35,889 nucleotides of DNA from Chryseobacterium gleum (GCA_945881835.1 CAMCVP010000020.1:1-35889); one strand, 5' to 3'. Counted from the stretch's first letter, positions 1 through 8,651 are shown. Notes: generated by a model from the sequence alone, not told the origin. Numbers and translations are program-made.

Positions 1-906
1 AGTGTAGTGGGAGACACAACAGATTATTCATTTGCTTTTGATTCAATTGAAAACGCGGTTCGCATGCATATCGATGCGAGCAATCCCAACAGCACATGTA
101 TGCTATACAATTACGCGAATGCTGAAACCGGATTTTTTGAGTTTACAGATTACAATCGAATCATGGGTGTGATGTTAACCATGGCAAGAGAATTCAATTA
201 TCGCTCGGGTGGATGTTGGGACTTTACGCTTTCTCCCGCTCAAGTAGCATGGCTTCCGCAACTATTGAATCCAACCCCCAAGGTTCCGAACTTAGATTCT
301 TTGAAGGTTTTTACTGGCATGTATGCCGCGAATGTTGATGTTGAAGATGTTGAAGAAAATGGAATGTATAAGTCAACACGCATTAGAAAAAACAATACAA
401 AGGTTCAAATTGATTTATTGAAATTTGGAAGTGCGATCGTGCTCGATAAAATTATTGACTACCTGAAAGAGAAAAACGCGACAGTCAAGCAAGCCGTAGT
501 GAAGACAGACGTATGGCATGCTGGATTCGGCGCAGCTGTAGATAGTTTGAATGTGCTGGACATGAAAACGTCTGGGCAAAACACCGGTAATCTTTTACGT
601 GTGGTGAATCGCGCTTATGCCACATTCGATGCAAGAAACAAATTGTCTTTGCTCGATCCGAAAACACTTTCACCCGTTCAGAACGAAATGTATCAGAGTT
701 ATGTTTCCGCTAAGACTATTGTTGAGTCTTATGTTTTTGCAGAGGCTTTCATGGTAATGGGTGTGGAAGGAATTGGCGCTTTTTATGAAGCGAATGCAGA
801 TAGCGACATTCAGTCGTTGGTTTATTTCATGAAGTCAGATTCCGAACGCGCTTCAGCTTCTACGGAGAATTTCAATAAAATGATGGTGGCTCCTTCGAAC
901 CAATAA
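1..906 (+). CDS. ApbE-like (FAD:protein FMN transferase family) protein, 5' end cut by window
   Basis: The reading frame is open from base 1, with a GTG at 7 that need not be the true start; about 300 residues are visible. The order of segments follows the ApbE fold: an N-terminal 'YNYANAETG' stretch in place of the 'FSxxxPxSExSxxN' segment, SGGCWDFTLSPAQVAW (about residues 67-82) in place of 'SGGAFDxTxxPLxxxW', a 'VQIDLLKFGSA' stretch where ApbE has 'LDLGGIAKG', and LSLLDPKTLSPV where ApbE has 'HIIDPRTGxPV'. ApbE enzymes attach FMN to Thr of periplasmic and membrane flavoproteins. Several active-site motifs are altered (GGIAKG, AGGD, SGxxxR), so it may be a non-catalytic or divergent member. 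Its stop is 1 nt before tsaD, so the two are probably cotranscribed. Family assignment is by motif order only. Confidence 0.65.
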   Translation, partial: SVVGDTTDYSFAFDSIENAVRMHIDASNPNSTCMLYNYANAETGFFEFTDYNRIMGVMLTMAREFNYRSGGCWDFTLSPAQVAWLPQLLNPTPKVPNLDSLKVFTGMYAANVDVEDVEENGMYKSTRIRKNNTKVQIDLLKFGSAIVLDKIIDYLKEKNATVKQAVVKTDVWHAGFGAAVDSLNVLDMKTSGQNTGNLLRVVNRAYATFDARNKLSLLDPKTLSPVQNEMYQSYVSAKTIVESYVFAEAFMVMGVEGIGAFYEANADSDIQSLVYFMKSDSERASASTENFNKMMVAPSNQ

Positions 907-907
907 A

Positions 908-1921
908 ATGGAAGAGAAATTAATCTTAGCTATTGAAAGCAGCTGCGATGAAACCTCGGCCGCGGTATTGTTGGGAACCAAAGTTTTATCGAATGAAGTC
1001 GTGACTCAGCTGCAACATGCCCAATACGGCGGAGTTGTTCCTGAGATAGCGAGTCGTGCTCATCAAACGATGATTACAGCCGTTGTGCACGCAGCATTGC
1101 AATCGGCCAATAAAGAGTTGAAAGATTTAGAGGCCATAGCCGTGACGCAAGGTCCTGGACTGATGGGGTCATTGTTGGTTGGAATTTCTTTTGCGAAGAG
1201 TTTGAGTTTAGCATTGGATATTCCGTTAATTGGAGTGAATCATATGCAAGCGCACATTCTTGCTCATTTGGCTGAAGATTGTGAAAAGCACCCCGCGTTT
1301 CCATTTTTGAATTTAACTGTGAGTGGCGGACACACGCAGTTGGTTGTGGTCCATTCTCCAACACGAATGGAAGTGGTAGGAGAGACCATTGATGATGCAG
1401 CAGGGGAGGCGTTTGATAAGGCGGCTAAGGTTTTGGGGTTGGATTATCCGGGAGGGCCTTTGTTAGATAAAATGGCTCAAACAGGAGATGCGAAGAAATT
1501 CAGTTTCCCCATTCCAAAAGTGGAAGGTTTGAATTTTAGTTTTTCAGGATTGAAAACTTCGTTGCTTTATTTCTTGCGAGATAATCAAAAGGAAAACAAG
1601 AACTTTATTGAGGAAGAAAGAGCGAATCTTTGCGCTTCGTTTCAACATACAGTTGTCACTTATTTACTCAGACAGATTCAACGTGGAATAGATGCGACTG
1701 AAATTAATCAGATTGCAATCTGCGGTGGCGTTTCCGCGAATAGTGAGTTGAGAAAACAGTTGATTGAATTCGGATTGAAAAACAATGTTGAAGTATACAT
1801 TCCTCCGTTCAAATATTGCACAGATAATGCAGCCATGATAGGCGTAGCAGCACATTATTTAATGAAAGAAAATCAGATTTCAAATCTGAATATGGTTCCG
1901 CTAAGTCGCTACCCGTTATAG
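908..1921 (+). CDS. tsaD: tRNA N6-adenosine threonylcarbamoyltransferase TsaD
   Basis: TsaD transfers the threonylcarbamoyl group from TC-AMP to A37 of ANN-decoding tRNAs (t6A), working with TsaB and TsaE in the cytoplasm. The 337-residue length is normal for the family. Visible ASKHA/TsaD motifs are the N-terminal ESSCDETS (residues 10-17), ASRAH (48-52), the metal-binding HMQAH with His112 and His116, VSGGHTQLV, and the C-terminal Asp in 'YCTDNAAMIG'. It starts 1 nt after the stop of the ApbE-like gene and its final codons overlap the converging carbonic anhydrase gene by 6 bp. The universal family and intact motifs make this call secure. Confidence 0.97.
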   Translation: MEEKLILAIESSCDETSAAVLLGTKVLSNEVVTQLQHAQYGGVVPEIASRAHQTMITAVVHAALQSANKELKDLEAIAVTQGPGLMGSLLVGISFAKSLSLALDIPLIGVNHMQAHILAHLAEDCEKHPAFPFLNLTVSGGHTQLVVVHSPTRMEVVGETIDDAAGEAFDKAAKVLGLDYPGGPLLDKMAQTGDAKKFSFPIPKVEGLNFSFSGLKTSLLYFLRDNQKENKNFIEEERANLCASFQHTVVTYLLRQIQRGIDATEINQIAICGGVSANSELRKQLIEFGLKNNVEVYIPPFKYCTDNAAMIGVAAHYLMKENQISNLNMVPLSRYPL

Positions 1922-2548
1922 ATTATTGTATTTGTAAAGTGGATCCATTTCACTGTCAGGACCAATGGTAATGAGTGGATTAATGATACCGTTGTTTAGT
2001 CCGTAAACCCAGCCGTGAATTAAAGGCATCTCTCTTTTTTTCCAAGCACCTTGAACGATGTTTGTTTCAGCTAAGTGATGAACCTGTTCTAATACATTTA
2101 ATTCCACAAGGCGATCGAATTGCTTTTCTTCGTCTTGAATCGATTTTAATTCGGTTCTATTCGCTTTATATACATCCTTGATGTTGCGCAGCCAATTGTT
2201 TATTAGCGGGAGATAATCGTTGCCCATGGCAGCTTTCACACCGCCGCATCCGTAGTGTCCACAAACAATGACGTGCTTTACTTCTAAGACATCAACTGCA
2301 TAAGTTAAAACGCTTAGCAAGTTTATGTCGGTGTGAACCACCATGTTCGCAATGTTTCTATGCACGAATATTTCACCAGGGGCAGTGCCAGTAACCTCGT
2401 TTGCAGGCACGCGACTGTCGGAACAACCAATCCATAAATATTCGGGAGTTTGAAGTGCTGCTAATTTTTTGAAATAATCTGGGTTTTCTTCAATACGATC
2501 TTCAGCCCAAGCTTTGTTATTCAATAAGAGATTTTCAATGACTGACAT
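1916..2548 (-). CDS. Beta-class carbonic anhydrase
   Basis: Zinc enzyme interconverting CO2 and bicarbonate, probably cytoplasmic (no signal peptide). The 210-residue protein carries the full beta-CA ligand set at the same numbers as E. coli Can: Cys42 and Asp44 in CSDSRVPA, His98 and Cys101 in CGHYGCGG, with Arg46 pairing Asp44. It lies 3 bp after the SulP transporter gene on the same strand, so it is probably translated from the same mRNA. SulP-CA pairing is a known arrangement for bicarbonate uptake linked to hydration equilibrium. The 3' end overlaps tsaD by 6 bp in convergent orientation, leaving no room for a separate terminator. Confidence 0.95.
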   Translation of the reverse strand: MSVIENLLLNNKAWAEDRIEENPDYFKKLAALQTPEYLWIGCSDSRVPANEVTGTAPGEIFVHRNIANMVVHTDINLLSVLTYAVDVLEVKHVIVCGHYGCGGVKAAMGNDYLPLINNWLRNIKDVYKANRTELKSIQDEEKQFDRLVELNVLEQVHHLAETNIVQGAWKKREMPLIHGWVYGLNNGIINPLITIGPDSEMDPLYKYNNL

Positions 2549-2551
2549 GGC

Positions 2552-4102
2552 TTAAATTTTTATGGTTTTTAGTACCTCGGGTAATTCACCCCAGTTGTTT
2601 TTATTTAATTCAATTCGAATGTTTTTCACCTTTGAACTCACAATGAAATCTTGAAGAATTTCCAGAATATCAGGATCCATAAACTCACATTTTCGAGCGT
2701 CGATTAACAAAAAACTTCCTTCAGGAATTTTAAGTAAAGCTTTTTTCAAAGCAGGTTTATTCAAGAATGAGACTTCTTTGCGGAAGCGAAGAAGCGAATC
2801 GTTGTTGTCGCCTTTTGTAACTCGGATGGCACTTTTGAAGTTTGAGCGGATAACGAAGAACAATCCGAACACAAGTCCCACGATCACACCTTTCAACATG
2901 TCGCTGAAATAGATAGCCAAAAACGTAGCAATGAATGGAAGAAATTGTGCAATTCCTTCTTTCCAGAGATCTCTGAAAATGGCTGGTTTTGTTAGTTTAA
3001 ATCCAACCATAATCAAAATAGCGGCGAGCGCCGAAAGAGGCACCATATTCAAGTATGGACCTAAGAATAATACTGCCATCAATAGCCAAACTCCATGCAT
3101 GAATGCCGACCATTTGGTCTTTGCGCCGGCCAAACGATTCGATGAGCTACGCACGACAACAGAAGTTACAGGTAATCCTCCAAACAGACCACTGGCAGCA
3201 TTGCCAATTCCTTGTGCAAGTAGTTCGCGATTAGGAGGAGTGATTCGTTTCTGTTCGTCGAATTTATCGGTCGCTTCTATATTTAAAAGCGTTTCAAGTG
3301 ATGCAACTATTGCAATAATTGCAGCTTGCATCCAGACTGTTGTATTTAAGAAGTTGGCAAAATTTAACTTATTCCAAATGAATAAACTTGAGGCTGTTTC
3401 TAAAGAGGGCAGTTGTATGAAATGTTCGGCTTCCAACTGTTCTGTAATTCCAAGATATTTAGAAGTGATGTTGAGTATTATTCCAACAACCACAACGATA
3501 AGAAACGGAGGCGCAATCTTTAATAGAAGGGTGTTCTTCATTCTTTTTGAATCGAAGAAAATGAGCAGTAGTAAACAAGTTAATCCAATAACGACTGCCT
3601 CACTGTGAATAGTTGCATGAAAGAGTTCTGTAATAGTGTTGTTTCCATCTGCCTGAACAAAGTTTTCATCACCTTCATAGTCTCCATCGTAGCCAACTAA
3701 ATGCGGAATCTGCTTGAAGATGAGAATGAATCCAATGGCAGCCATCATTCCTTTAATAACGGAAGTCGGAACAAATTCACCGAAGAACCCAACTCTTAAA
3801 GCTCCGAAAATAATTTGCAAAATTCCGGCAAGAAAAACGCTTGTGAAAAATAAGTTTAAGTCATTATTAAGGCTTGAAATTGCTGTTGTAACAACCACAA
3901 TAAGTCCCGCTGCAGGTCCAGATACACTTAACTGAGAGCCACTTAGAAGACCAACAATTAATCCACCAGCTATACCTGAGATAACTCCAGTTATTGCGGG
4001 TAGCCCTGTAGCAAAGGCAATTCCTAAACACAAGGGAAGTGCAACTAAGAACACAACTAACGAAGCGGAAAAGTCGTTTTTATGTGGAAGGATAAGTTTC
4101 AT
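2552..4102 (-). CDS. SulP family inorganic anion transporter with STAS domain
   Basis: Inner-membrane SLC26/SulP transporter of 516 residues. The first about 420 residues are a series of hydrophobic helices starting with the characteristic 'ALPLCLGIAFATGLPAITG' segment and a 'SGPAAGLIVVV' segment; 'NREL.AQGIGN..SGLFGGLPVTSVVVRSS' is the conserved SulP core (about 290-320). The last about 80 residues form a STAS domain (LLIDARKCEFMDPDILEIL). Family members move bicarbonate, sulfate or other anions, some coupled to sodium. The adjoining carbonic anhydrase gene makes bicarbonate the likeliest substrate, but that is inference from context. The gene sits 8 bp after the DExH helicase gene and 3 bp before the carbonic anhydrase gene. 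Confidence 0.92.
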   Translation of the reverse strand: MKLILPHKNDFSASLVVFLVALPLCLGIAFATGLPAITGVISGIAGGLIVGLLSGSQLSVSGPAAGLIVVVTTAISSLNNDLNLFFTSVFLAGILQIIFGALRVGFFGEFVPTSVIKGMMAAIGFILIFKQIPHLVGYDGDYEGDENFVQADGNNTITELFHATIHSEAVVIGLTCLLLLIFFDSKRMKNTLLLKIAPPFLIVVVVGIILNITSKYLGITEQLEAEHFIQLPSLETASSLFIWNKLNFANFLNTTVWMQAAIIAIVASLETLLNIEATDKFDEQKRITPPNRELLAQGIGNAASGLFGGLPVTSVVVRSSSNRLAGAKTKWSAFMHGVWLLMAVLFLGPYLNMVPLSALAAILIMVGFKLTKPAIFRDLWKEGIAQFLPFIATFLAIYFSDMLKGVIVGLVFGLFFVIRSNFKSAIRVTKGDNNDSLLRFRKEVSFLNKPALKKALLKIPEGSFLLIDARKCEFMDPDILEILQDFIVSSKVKNIRIELNKNNWGELPEVLKTIKI

Positions 4103-4110
4103 GTCTTTAG

Positions 4111-5634
4111 TTAAATCGTGTTTTCTGCGTTAAGGCTGTTGTAATAATTCCCTAAATCTAATCTAAGTTTTCGAATGTACTCTTCCTTCAACCAATCTAA
4201 ATAACTGTCGGTACTCTTTGAAATACAGTAGCTGTATTGTTTCATGCGACTTTTAATGTCTTGATCAAGAATTTTTAAAAGTTCGAATGCTCTATCTAAA
4301 GTAGGGGCATTCTCTTGAATGATAGTAGCGTGTTGTTGCATGCTCTTATCTAGCACACTCTTTCCTTTTCCTCCAAAACGTGTAATGCGCAAATACTCTT
4401 CTTTTATGTCGAAATCTATCACGGGAGATAGCGCGAACATGTCGCGAATTTCTGGCGACATTTCGTATTTCATTTCTCGCGACATTTGCTCGTCGCTTAC
4501 AATGCTTTCAAGGTAATTGTGCGGATGCGCAAAGATGTCGAACCAATCTATAAACTGCTCCCAAAGGCCAAAACGCTTAGCATTGTTTCCCAAGTCAATG
4601 ACCGTGAAATCTTTTTTCTCGCCGAAAACGCGTGAACCTCTACCAATCATTTGATGGTAAAGCGTAAGCGATTTTGTAGCCCGATTGATAATGATTGTTT
4701 CTACCGAAGGTTCATCAAAACCAGTGGTTAAAATCGAAACGGAAGTTAGCACAGCGTCCGGTTTTGTTTTAAACCACTCGAGTATTTCACGGCGCTCTTG
4801 CTCGTTATGGGTATTGTCTAAATGACGAATTTCATATCCTTGTTCACGAAACAAATGGAATACTTGCTTCGAAGTGTTTATCCCGTTGTTGAAAATCAGC
4901 GTCTTTGTCCCTTTTGCTTTTTGTTCATAGGCATACAAAAGCTTTTCTTGCATGTACATATTTCCATAAAGCTTCTCAGAACTGCTAACGGTATAGTCTC
5001 CGGTTATTCCTACTTTCAACGAGTGCAAGCTAACGTCGTAGCTATATGTTGTAGCTCTTGCCAAATATCCACGACCAACAAGATTACCAATGCTTTCGCC
5101 AATGATTAAATCGTGGTAGTTGTCTTTTAAAGGGAGCTTAATATTACTGCTCAGTGGTGTAGCGGTAACGCCCAAGATCACCTGCTCTTCAAACCATCCA
5201 AATAATTTTCTGAATGAATTGTAGTGTGCTTCGTCAATAATTACGAGACCTAAATTGGCGAATTCCATTTTCTCGTCTCGCAAACGATTGTGCAAGGTTT
5301 CAACCATAGCAACAAAGCATTCGTATTCCGACTCGTCGGGCAATTGCTTAACCTTGCTAACAATGATTTTATTTTTTACCGAAAAATTATTCAAGACATT
5401 GCTTGTCTGACTAAGTAATTCTATTCGGTGTGTGAGTATGAGAACCTTCTTTCCGGTTTCCTGAATGTAACGTCGGGCAATTTCTGAGAAAATTACGGTC
5501 TTTCCACCACCCGTTGGGAGCTGAAAGCATAGGTTGTAATTCGTAGGAAATTCATGAATACGCGCAAAAATTCGCTCAAGAGCTTTTTCTTGATAATCAT
5601 ATAGTTTTTTTCTCTCTTGCGGTACTTCACCCAT
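4111..5634 (-). CDS. Superfamily 2 DExH-box helicase (restriction-helicase/SSL2-like)
   Basis: A 507-residue SF2 helicase. Visible motifs are a Q-like 'LYDYQEKAL' at the N terminus, Walker A in LPTGGGKTVIF, motif Ia (LTHRIELLSQ), DEAH box in VIIDEAHYNSF, motif III as GVTATPLSS, and motif VI as HQMIGRGSR. The layout (ResIII-type N-terminal lobe then Helicase_C, with about 130 residues of unassigned helical C-terminal tail) fits ATP-dependent DNA or RNA unwinding; the substrate cannot be told. The frame can be extended to a TTG at 5661, but that codon lies inside a palindrome directly downstream of a good -7 box, so the ATG at 5634 is preferred. It is the first gene of an apparent operon with the SulP transporter and carbonic anhydrase, an odd partnership. 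Confidence 0.88.
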   Translation of the reverse strand: MGEVPQERKKLYDYQEKALERIFARIHEFPTNYNLCFQLPTGGGKTVIFSEIARRYIQETGKKVLILTHRIELLSQTSNVLNNFSVKNKIIVSKVKQLPDESEYECFVAMVETLHNRLRDEKMEFANLGLVIIDEAHYNSFRKLFGWFEEQVILGVTATPLSSNIKLPLKDNYHDLIIGESIGNLVGRGYLARATTYSYDVSLHSLKVGITGDYTVSSSEKLYGNMYMQEKLLYAYEQKAKGTKTLIFNNGINTSKQVFHLFREQGYEIRHLDNTHNEQERREILEWFKTKPDAVLTSVSILTTGFDEPSVETIIINRATKSLTLYHQMIGRGSRVFGEKKDFTVIDLGNNAKRFGLWEQFIDWFDIFAHPHNYLESIVSDEQMSREMKYEMSPEIRDMFALSPVIDFDIKEEYLRITRFGGKGKSVLDKSMQQHATIIQENAPTLDRAFELLKILDQDIKSRMKQYSYCISKSTDSYLDWLKEEYIRKLRLDLGNYYNSLNAENTI

Positions 5635-5641
5635 ACTTGAA

Positions 5642-5665
5642 CACGTTGCTTTTTTGGGCAACGTG
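5642..5665 (-). promoter_or_regulatory. 5'-UTR hairpin ahead of the DExH helicase gene
   Basis: A perfect 8-bp inverted repeat, CACGTTGC at 5642-5649 and GCAACGTG at 5658-5665, with an 8-nt loop. It begins directly next to the -7 box at 5666-5673 and ends 7 nt before the chosen ATG, so it would occupy nearly the whole leader. It could be a 5' mRNA stabiliser, a translation control element or an operator for a dimeric repressor. Confidence 0.5.
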
Positions 5666-5673
5666 CAAAAATA
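5666..5673 (-). promoter_or_regulatory. Bacteroidota -7 promoter box of the helicase-SulP-CA operon
   Basis: Read on the minus strand the bases are TATTTTTG, an exact match to the Bacteroidota -7 consensus TAnnTTTG. It is 31 nt before the preferred ATG at 5634. No clear TTTG -33 box is present at the expected distance, so the call rests on the -7 box and position. Confidence 0.5.
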
Positions 5674-5728
5674 GGACTATTTAAGCCTTCTGAGAATAAG
5701 AACTTATTAAGAGTACTTCACAAAATCA

Positions 5729-6445
5729 TTAAATCTTTTCAGGATGAAAAGGTCTCATGATTATCTCGCTTACATTAACGCCATTTGGAACTTCAATGGC
5801 ATTCATGATTTGTTGAGCAACCCATTCAACGGGCATTCCAGCTGCGAAGCTTGGACGGAATTGTGCAAGTAACGCTTCATTTTTCGTTTGTTCAACAAAT
5901 GGAGTATTAACCGATCCCGGGCTAATCGTTGTTACTCGAACTTTTTTCGCAAGTTCAGTACGAATACTTTCGCTAATTGCGAATACAGCATGTTTGGTAG
6001 CACAGTATATTCCTGAATTCGGAAATACATAGTGTGAAGCCAGTGATCCTAGGTTTATGATATGTCCTGTAGAGGCCACCAAATGGGGAAGGCAAGTGTG
6101 CAACACATTCAATACGCCTTTGATGTTCACATCAACCATGGTGTGCCAATCTTCCAATTTTGCATCTTCCAACAAATCGAAAATTCCCAATCCGGCGTTG
6201 TTCAATAACACGTCAATACCTCCCATAGACTGCACAGCAGCTGATGTCATTGCCTTTACTTCTTCAACATTCGTAACGTCTGTTTTTAAGAAAAAGGTGT
6301 TTGCATTTTTCGAAGCCATCTCGGCTAAAACCGTTTCATTTCTTCCCGCAATAAAAACGGTATGTCCATTTTTAATTGCTAATTCATACGTTGCCGCGCC
6401 AATTCCACTAGATGCACCGGTGATTAAAATTCGTTTTGTGTTCAT
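5729..6445 (-). CDS. Short-chain dehydrogenase/reductase (SDR) family oxidoreductase
   Basis: Classical SDR of 238 residues, NAD(P)-dependent and cytoplasmic. Motifs are the Rossmann glycine motif TGASSGIGAA near the N terminus, the NNAG motif in LLNNAGLGIF, the catalytic Ser in 'INLGSLASH' and the catalytic YxxxK in YCATKHA. 'SPGSVNTPF' is the usual post-catalytic PG motif. The sequence resembles the YdfG / serine 3-dehydrogenase subgroup, but the substrate is unknown. The start is placed at the ATG at 6445 (MNTKRILITG) rather than at upstream in-frame codons, because this gives a TAATG overlap with the stop of the upstream permease gene, indicating translational coupling. Last gene of a four-gene operon. 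Confidence 0.92.
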   Translation of the reverse strand: MNTKRILITGASSGIGAATYELAIKNGHTVFIAGRNETVLAEMASKNANTFFLKTDVTNVEEVKAMTSAAVQSMGGIDVLLNNAGLGIFDLLEDAKLEDWHTMVDVNIKGVLNVLHTCLPHLVASTGHIINLGSLASHYVFPNSGIYCATKHAVFAISESIRTELAKKVRVTTISPGSVNTPFVEQTKNEALLAQFRPSFAAGMPVEWVAQQIMNAIEVPNGVNVSEIIMRPFHPEKI

Positions 6446-7524
6446 TATTTTTGAGCTTTTTTGTAAAGTATGAATGCAAGTATTCCGAAAATTAAATTCG
6501 GCAGCCAAACGGCCAATTCGCTTGGAACTCCTAAATTCATTGCACTCACAGCTGTTATGCGTGAAATGAAAATAAAGATGAATCCAATGATGATTGCCAA
6601 AGCTAAGTGAAAACCAATTCCTCCGCGCGATTTTCTTGACGCTATTGACACGCCAATAACGGTCAACACCAAAATTGAAAAGGGGGTTGCTGTTCTGTTT
6701 TCTCTTTCCAATTCGAACTGAGCAACATTCCCCGATCCGCTTAGCTTTTGGTCTTCAATAAACGCATTCAATTCAGACCAATTCATCGTGGCCACAATCT
6801 CGGAGCGCAATCCGAAATCTTCTGGACGAACTTCTAAAATTGTATCTAATTTTTGTTTGAAGCACACTTGCTCCGTACCGTCTTTGAAAATGCGTACCTG
6901 AGCGTTCGTGATACTCCAAGATTGCGTTTCCGGTTTGAAATTGGCCGAAGAGGAGATAAGTTTGAAGGTCAGTTCCCCATCTTTCCAATGTTCCAACGAA
7001 AAATTACTTCCTCCTAAATTACTTGGATTGTATCGTTGAAAGTATGCAATAAGACCTGGTTCAATTTCTCTGTGAATGTTCTTGTCTTGAATGGTAAGTT
7101 GTTCTTTCAAGTATTTTACTTCAAACTCAAATTTGCGTTTGTTTGCTAACGGAACCACATAGTGACCGAAAGCAAGGGAGATGAAAATGAGAGAGAACGC
7201 GACAATGAAATAGGGGCGAAGGATACGGTTGTAGCTTATGCCCGAAGAGAGCATTGCAATGATTTCAGAACGTTGAGCAAGTTTGCTAGTAAACCAAATA
7301 ACGGTTAGGAAAATAATAAAGGAGCTAAGTAAATTTCCAAAGTGCAAACAAAAGTTGAAATAGTAATCTGTAATAATTTCCCACAAGGAGGCTTGCGACT
7401 GAAGAAGATCGTCTATGTTTTCACTAATGTCGAACACCACAGCAATAATTACAAAGGCACCAATCATGAACAGAAAGGTTCCGATGAATTTTTTAATGAT
7501 ATAGAAGTCTAGTTTTTTTATCAC
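6445..7524 (-). CDS. LptF/LptG family (YjgP/YjgQ) permease
   Basis: Inner-membrane subunit of the LptB2FG transporter that extracts lipopolysaccharide from the inner membrane. The 359-residue protein has three N-terminal hydrophobic segments, a roughly 150-residue soluble beta-rich (jellyroll-type) middle, and three hydrophobic segments at the C terminus, which is the LptF/G layout; 'RENRTATPFSILVLTVIGVSIA' is the typical membrane re-entry. The start is set at GTG 7524 (VIKKLDFYIIKKF), giving a 4-bp GTGA overlap with tgt; a longer reading from 7563 would extend deep into tgt. LptF and LptG cannot be told apart by eye; it resembles the Bacteroidota LptG-like paralogue found next to tgt. Confidence 0.88.
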   Translation of the reverse strand: MIKKLDFYIIKKFIGTFLFMIGAFVIIAVVFDISENIDDLLQSQASLWEIITDYYFNFCLHFGNLLSSFIIFLTVIWFTSKLAQRSEIIAMLSSGISYNRILRPYFIVAFSLIFISLAFGHYVVPLANKRKFEFEVKYLKEQLTIQDKNIHREIEPGLIAYFQRYNPSNLGGSNFSLEHWKDGELTFKLISSSANFKPETQSWSITNAQVRIFKDGTEQVCFKQKLDTILEVRPEDFGLRSEIVATMNWSELNAFIEDQKLSGSGNVAQFELERENRTATPFSILVLTVIGVSIASRKSRGGIGFHLALAIIIGFIFIFISRITAVSAMNLGVPSELAVWLPNLIFGILAFILYKKAQK

Positions 7525-8651
7525 AAACGTGCAGATAATCTTTTCACGGTTTCTTCTTTCCACGTCGCGAAGGTACCTTCAATAATTTTCTCACGGGCCT
7601 TTTCCACCAAACGTAAATAGAAATTCAGGTTATGCACCGATGCTATTTGCAAAGCAAGAATTTCATTTGCTGCGAACAAGTGACGCACGTATGCTTTCGT
7701 GTAATATGAATCGACATAACTGTCGCCCGATTCATCGAGTGGTGAAAAATCGTTTTCCCACTTTTTGTTTTTCATGTTTATTGTACCGTTCCAGGTGAAC
7801 AGCATGCCGTTGCGTGCATTGCGCGTAGGCATTACACAATCGAACATGTCAACTCCAAGCGCAATGCACTCCAAAATATTCACAGGCGTCCCAACGCCCA
7901 TAAGATATCGGGGTTTGTCAGCCGGTAAAATCGAGCACACAAGATCTGTCATTTCATACATCATCTCATGCGGTTCACCAACACTCAATCCCCCAATTGC
8001 ATTTCCGAATGCACCTTTATTGGCAATGTATTCAGCACTTTCTTTTCGAAGGTCAGGAAATATACTTCCTTGTACAATTGGAAAAAGCGCTTGCTCATGT
8101 CCGTACAACGACGAAGTTTCATCGAGTCTTTTGAAACAGCGATCCAGCCACTGATTGGTAATGTGCAGCGATTCACGTGCATAAGTTTTGTCGCAAGGGA
8201 AAGGCGGACACTCATCGAATGCCATAATAATATCGGCACCAATACTGCGCTGAATGTCCATCACATTCTCTGGTGTAAACGTGTGCTTCGAACCGTCGAT
8301 GTGTGATTTGAAAACAACACCTTCAGGATTGATTTTTCGGTTCTTCGATAAACTATAAACTTGATAACCCCCGCTATCTGTAAGAATAGGGCGGTCCCAA
8401 TTCATGAATTTATGAAGCCCGCCAGCTTGTTCCAAGATTTTTGTGCCCGGACGCAAATACAGGTGGTAGGTATTTCCCAAAATAATTTGGGCCTTCACAT
8501 CGGCTTTCAAATCCTGCTGTGTCACAGTCTTAACAGAACCAATTGTTCCCACCGGCATGAAAATAGGGGTTTGAATTTTTCCGTGCGGAGTCTCTAAAAC
8601 ACCGGCTCTTGCCTTCGATAAATTGTCTTTCGCCTCTATTGAATACTTCAT
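7521..8651 (-). CDS. tgt: Queuine tRNA-ribosyltransferase Tgt
   Basis: Exchanges guanine 34 in GUN-anticodon tRNAs for preQ1 in the queuosine pathway. At 376 residues it has normal bacterial length. Motifs include ILTDSGGYQVYSLS with the active-site Asp, 'QRSIGADIIMAFDECPPFP', the substrate-binding GGLSVGEP, and FDCVMPTRNARNG with the nucleophilic Asp. The bacterial zinc site (Cys302, Cys304, Cys307 and His333 in E. coli) aligns without gaps to Gly309, Ser311, Asp314 and His340, so all three cysteines are missing while the His is kept. It overlaps the S9-like gene by 4 bp (ATGA) and the permease gene by 4 bp (GTGA). Confidence 0.96.
   Translation of the reverse strand: MKYSIEAKDNLSKARAGVLETPHGKIQTPIFMPVGTIGSVKTVTQQDLKADVKAQIILGNTYHLYLRPGTKILEQAGGLHKFMNWDRPILTDSGGYQVYSLSKNRKINPEGVVFKSHIDGSKHTFTPENVMDIQRSIGADIIMAFDECPPFPCDKTYARESLHITNQWLDRCFKRLDETSSLYGHEQALFPIVQGSIFPDLRKESAEYIANKGAFGNAIGGLSVGEPHEMMYEMTDLVCSILPADKPRYLMGVGTPVNILECIALGVDMFDCVMPTRNARNGMLFTWNGTINMKNKKWENDFSPLDESGDSYVDSYYTKAYVRHLFAANEILALQIASVHNLNFYLRLVEKAREKIIEGTFATWKEETVKRLSARL

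Noticed and set aside
2931-3608. 225-codon open frame on the plus strand
   Set aside because: Antisense shadow of the SulP transporter gene; its content follows from the hydrophobic codons of the real gene.
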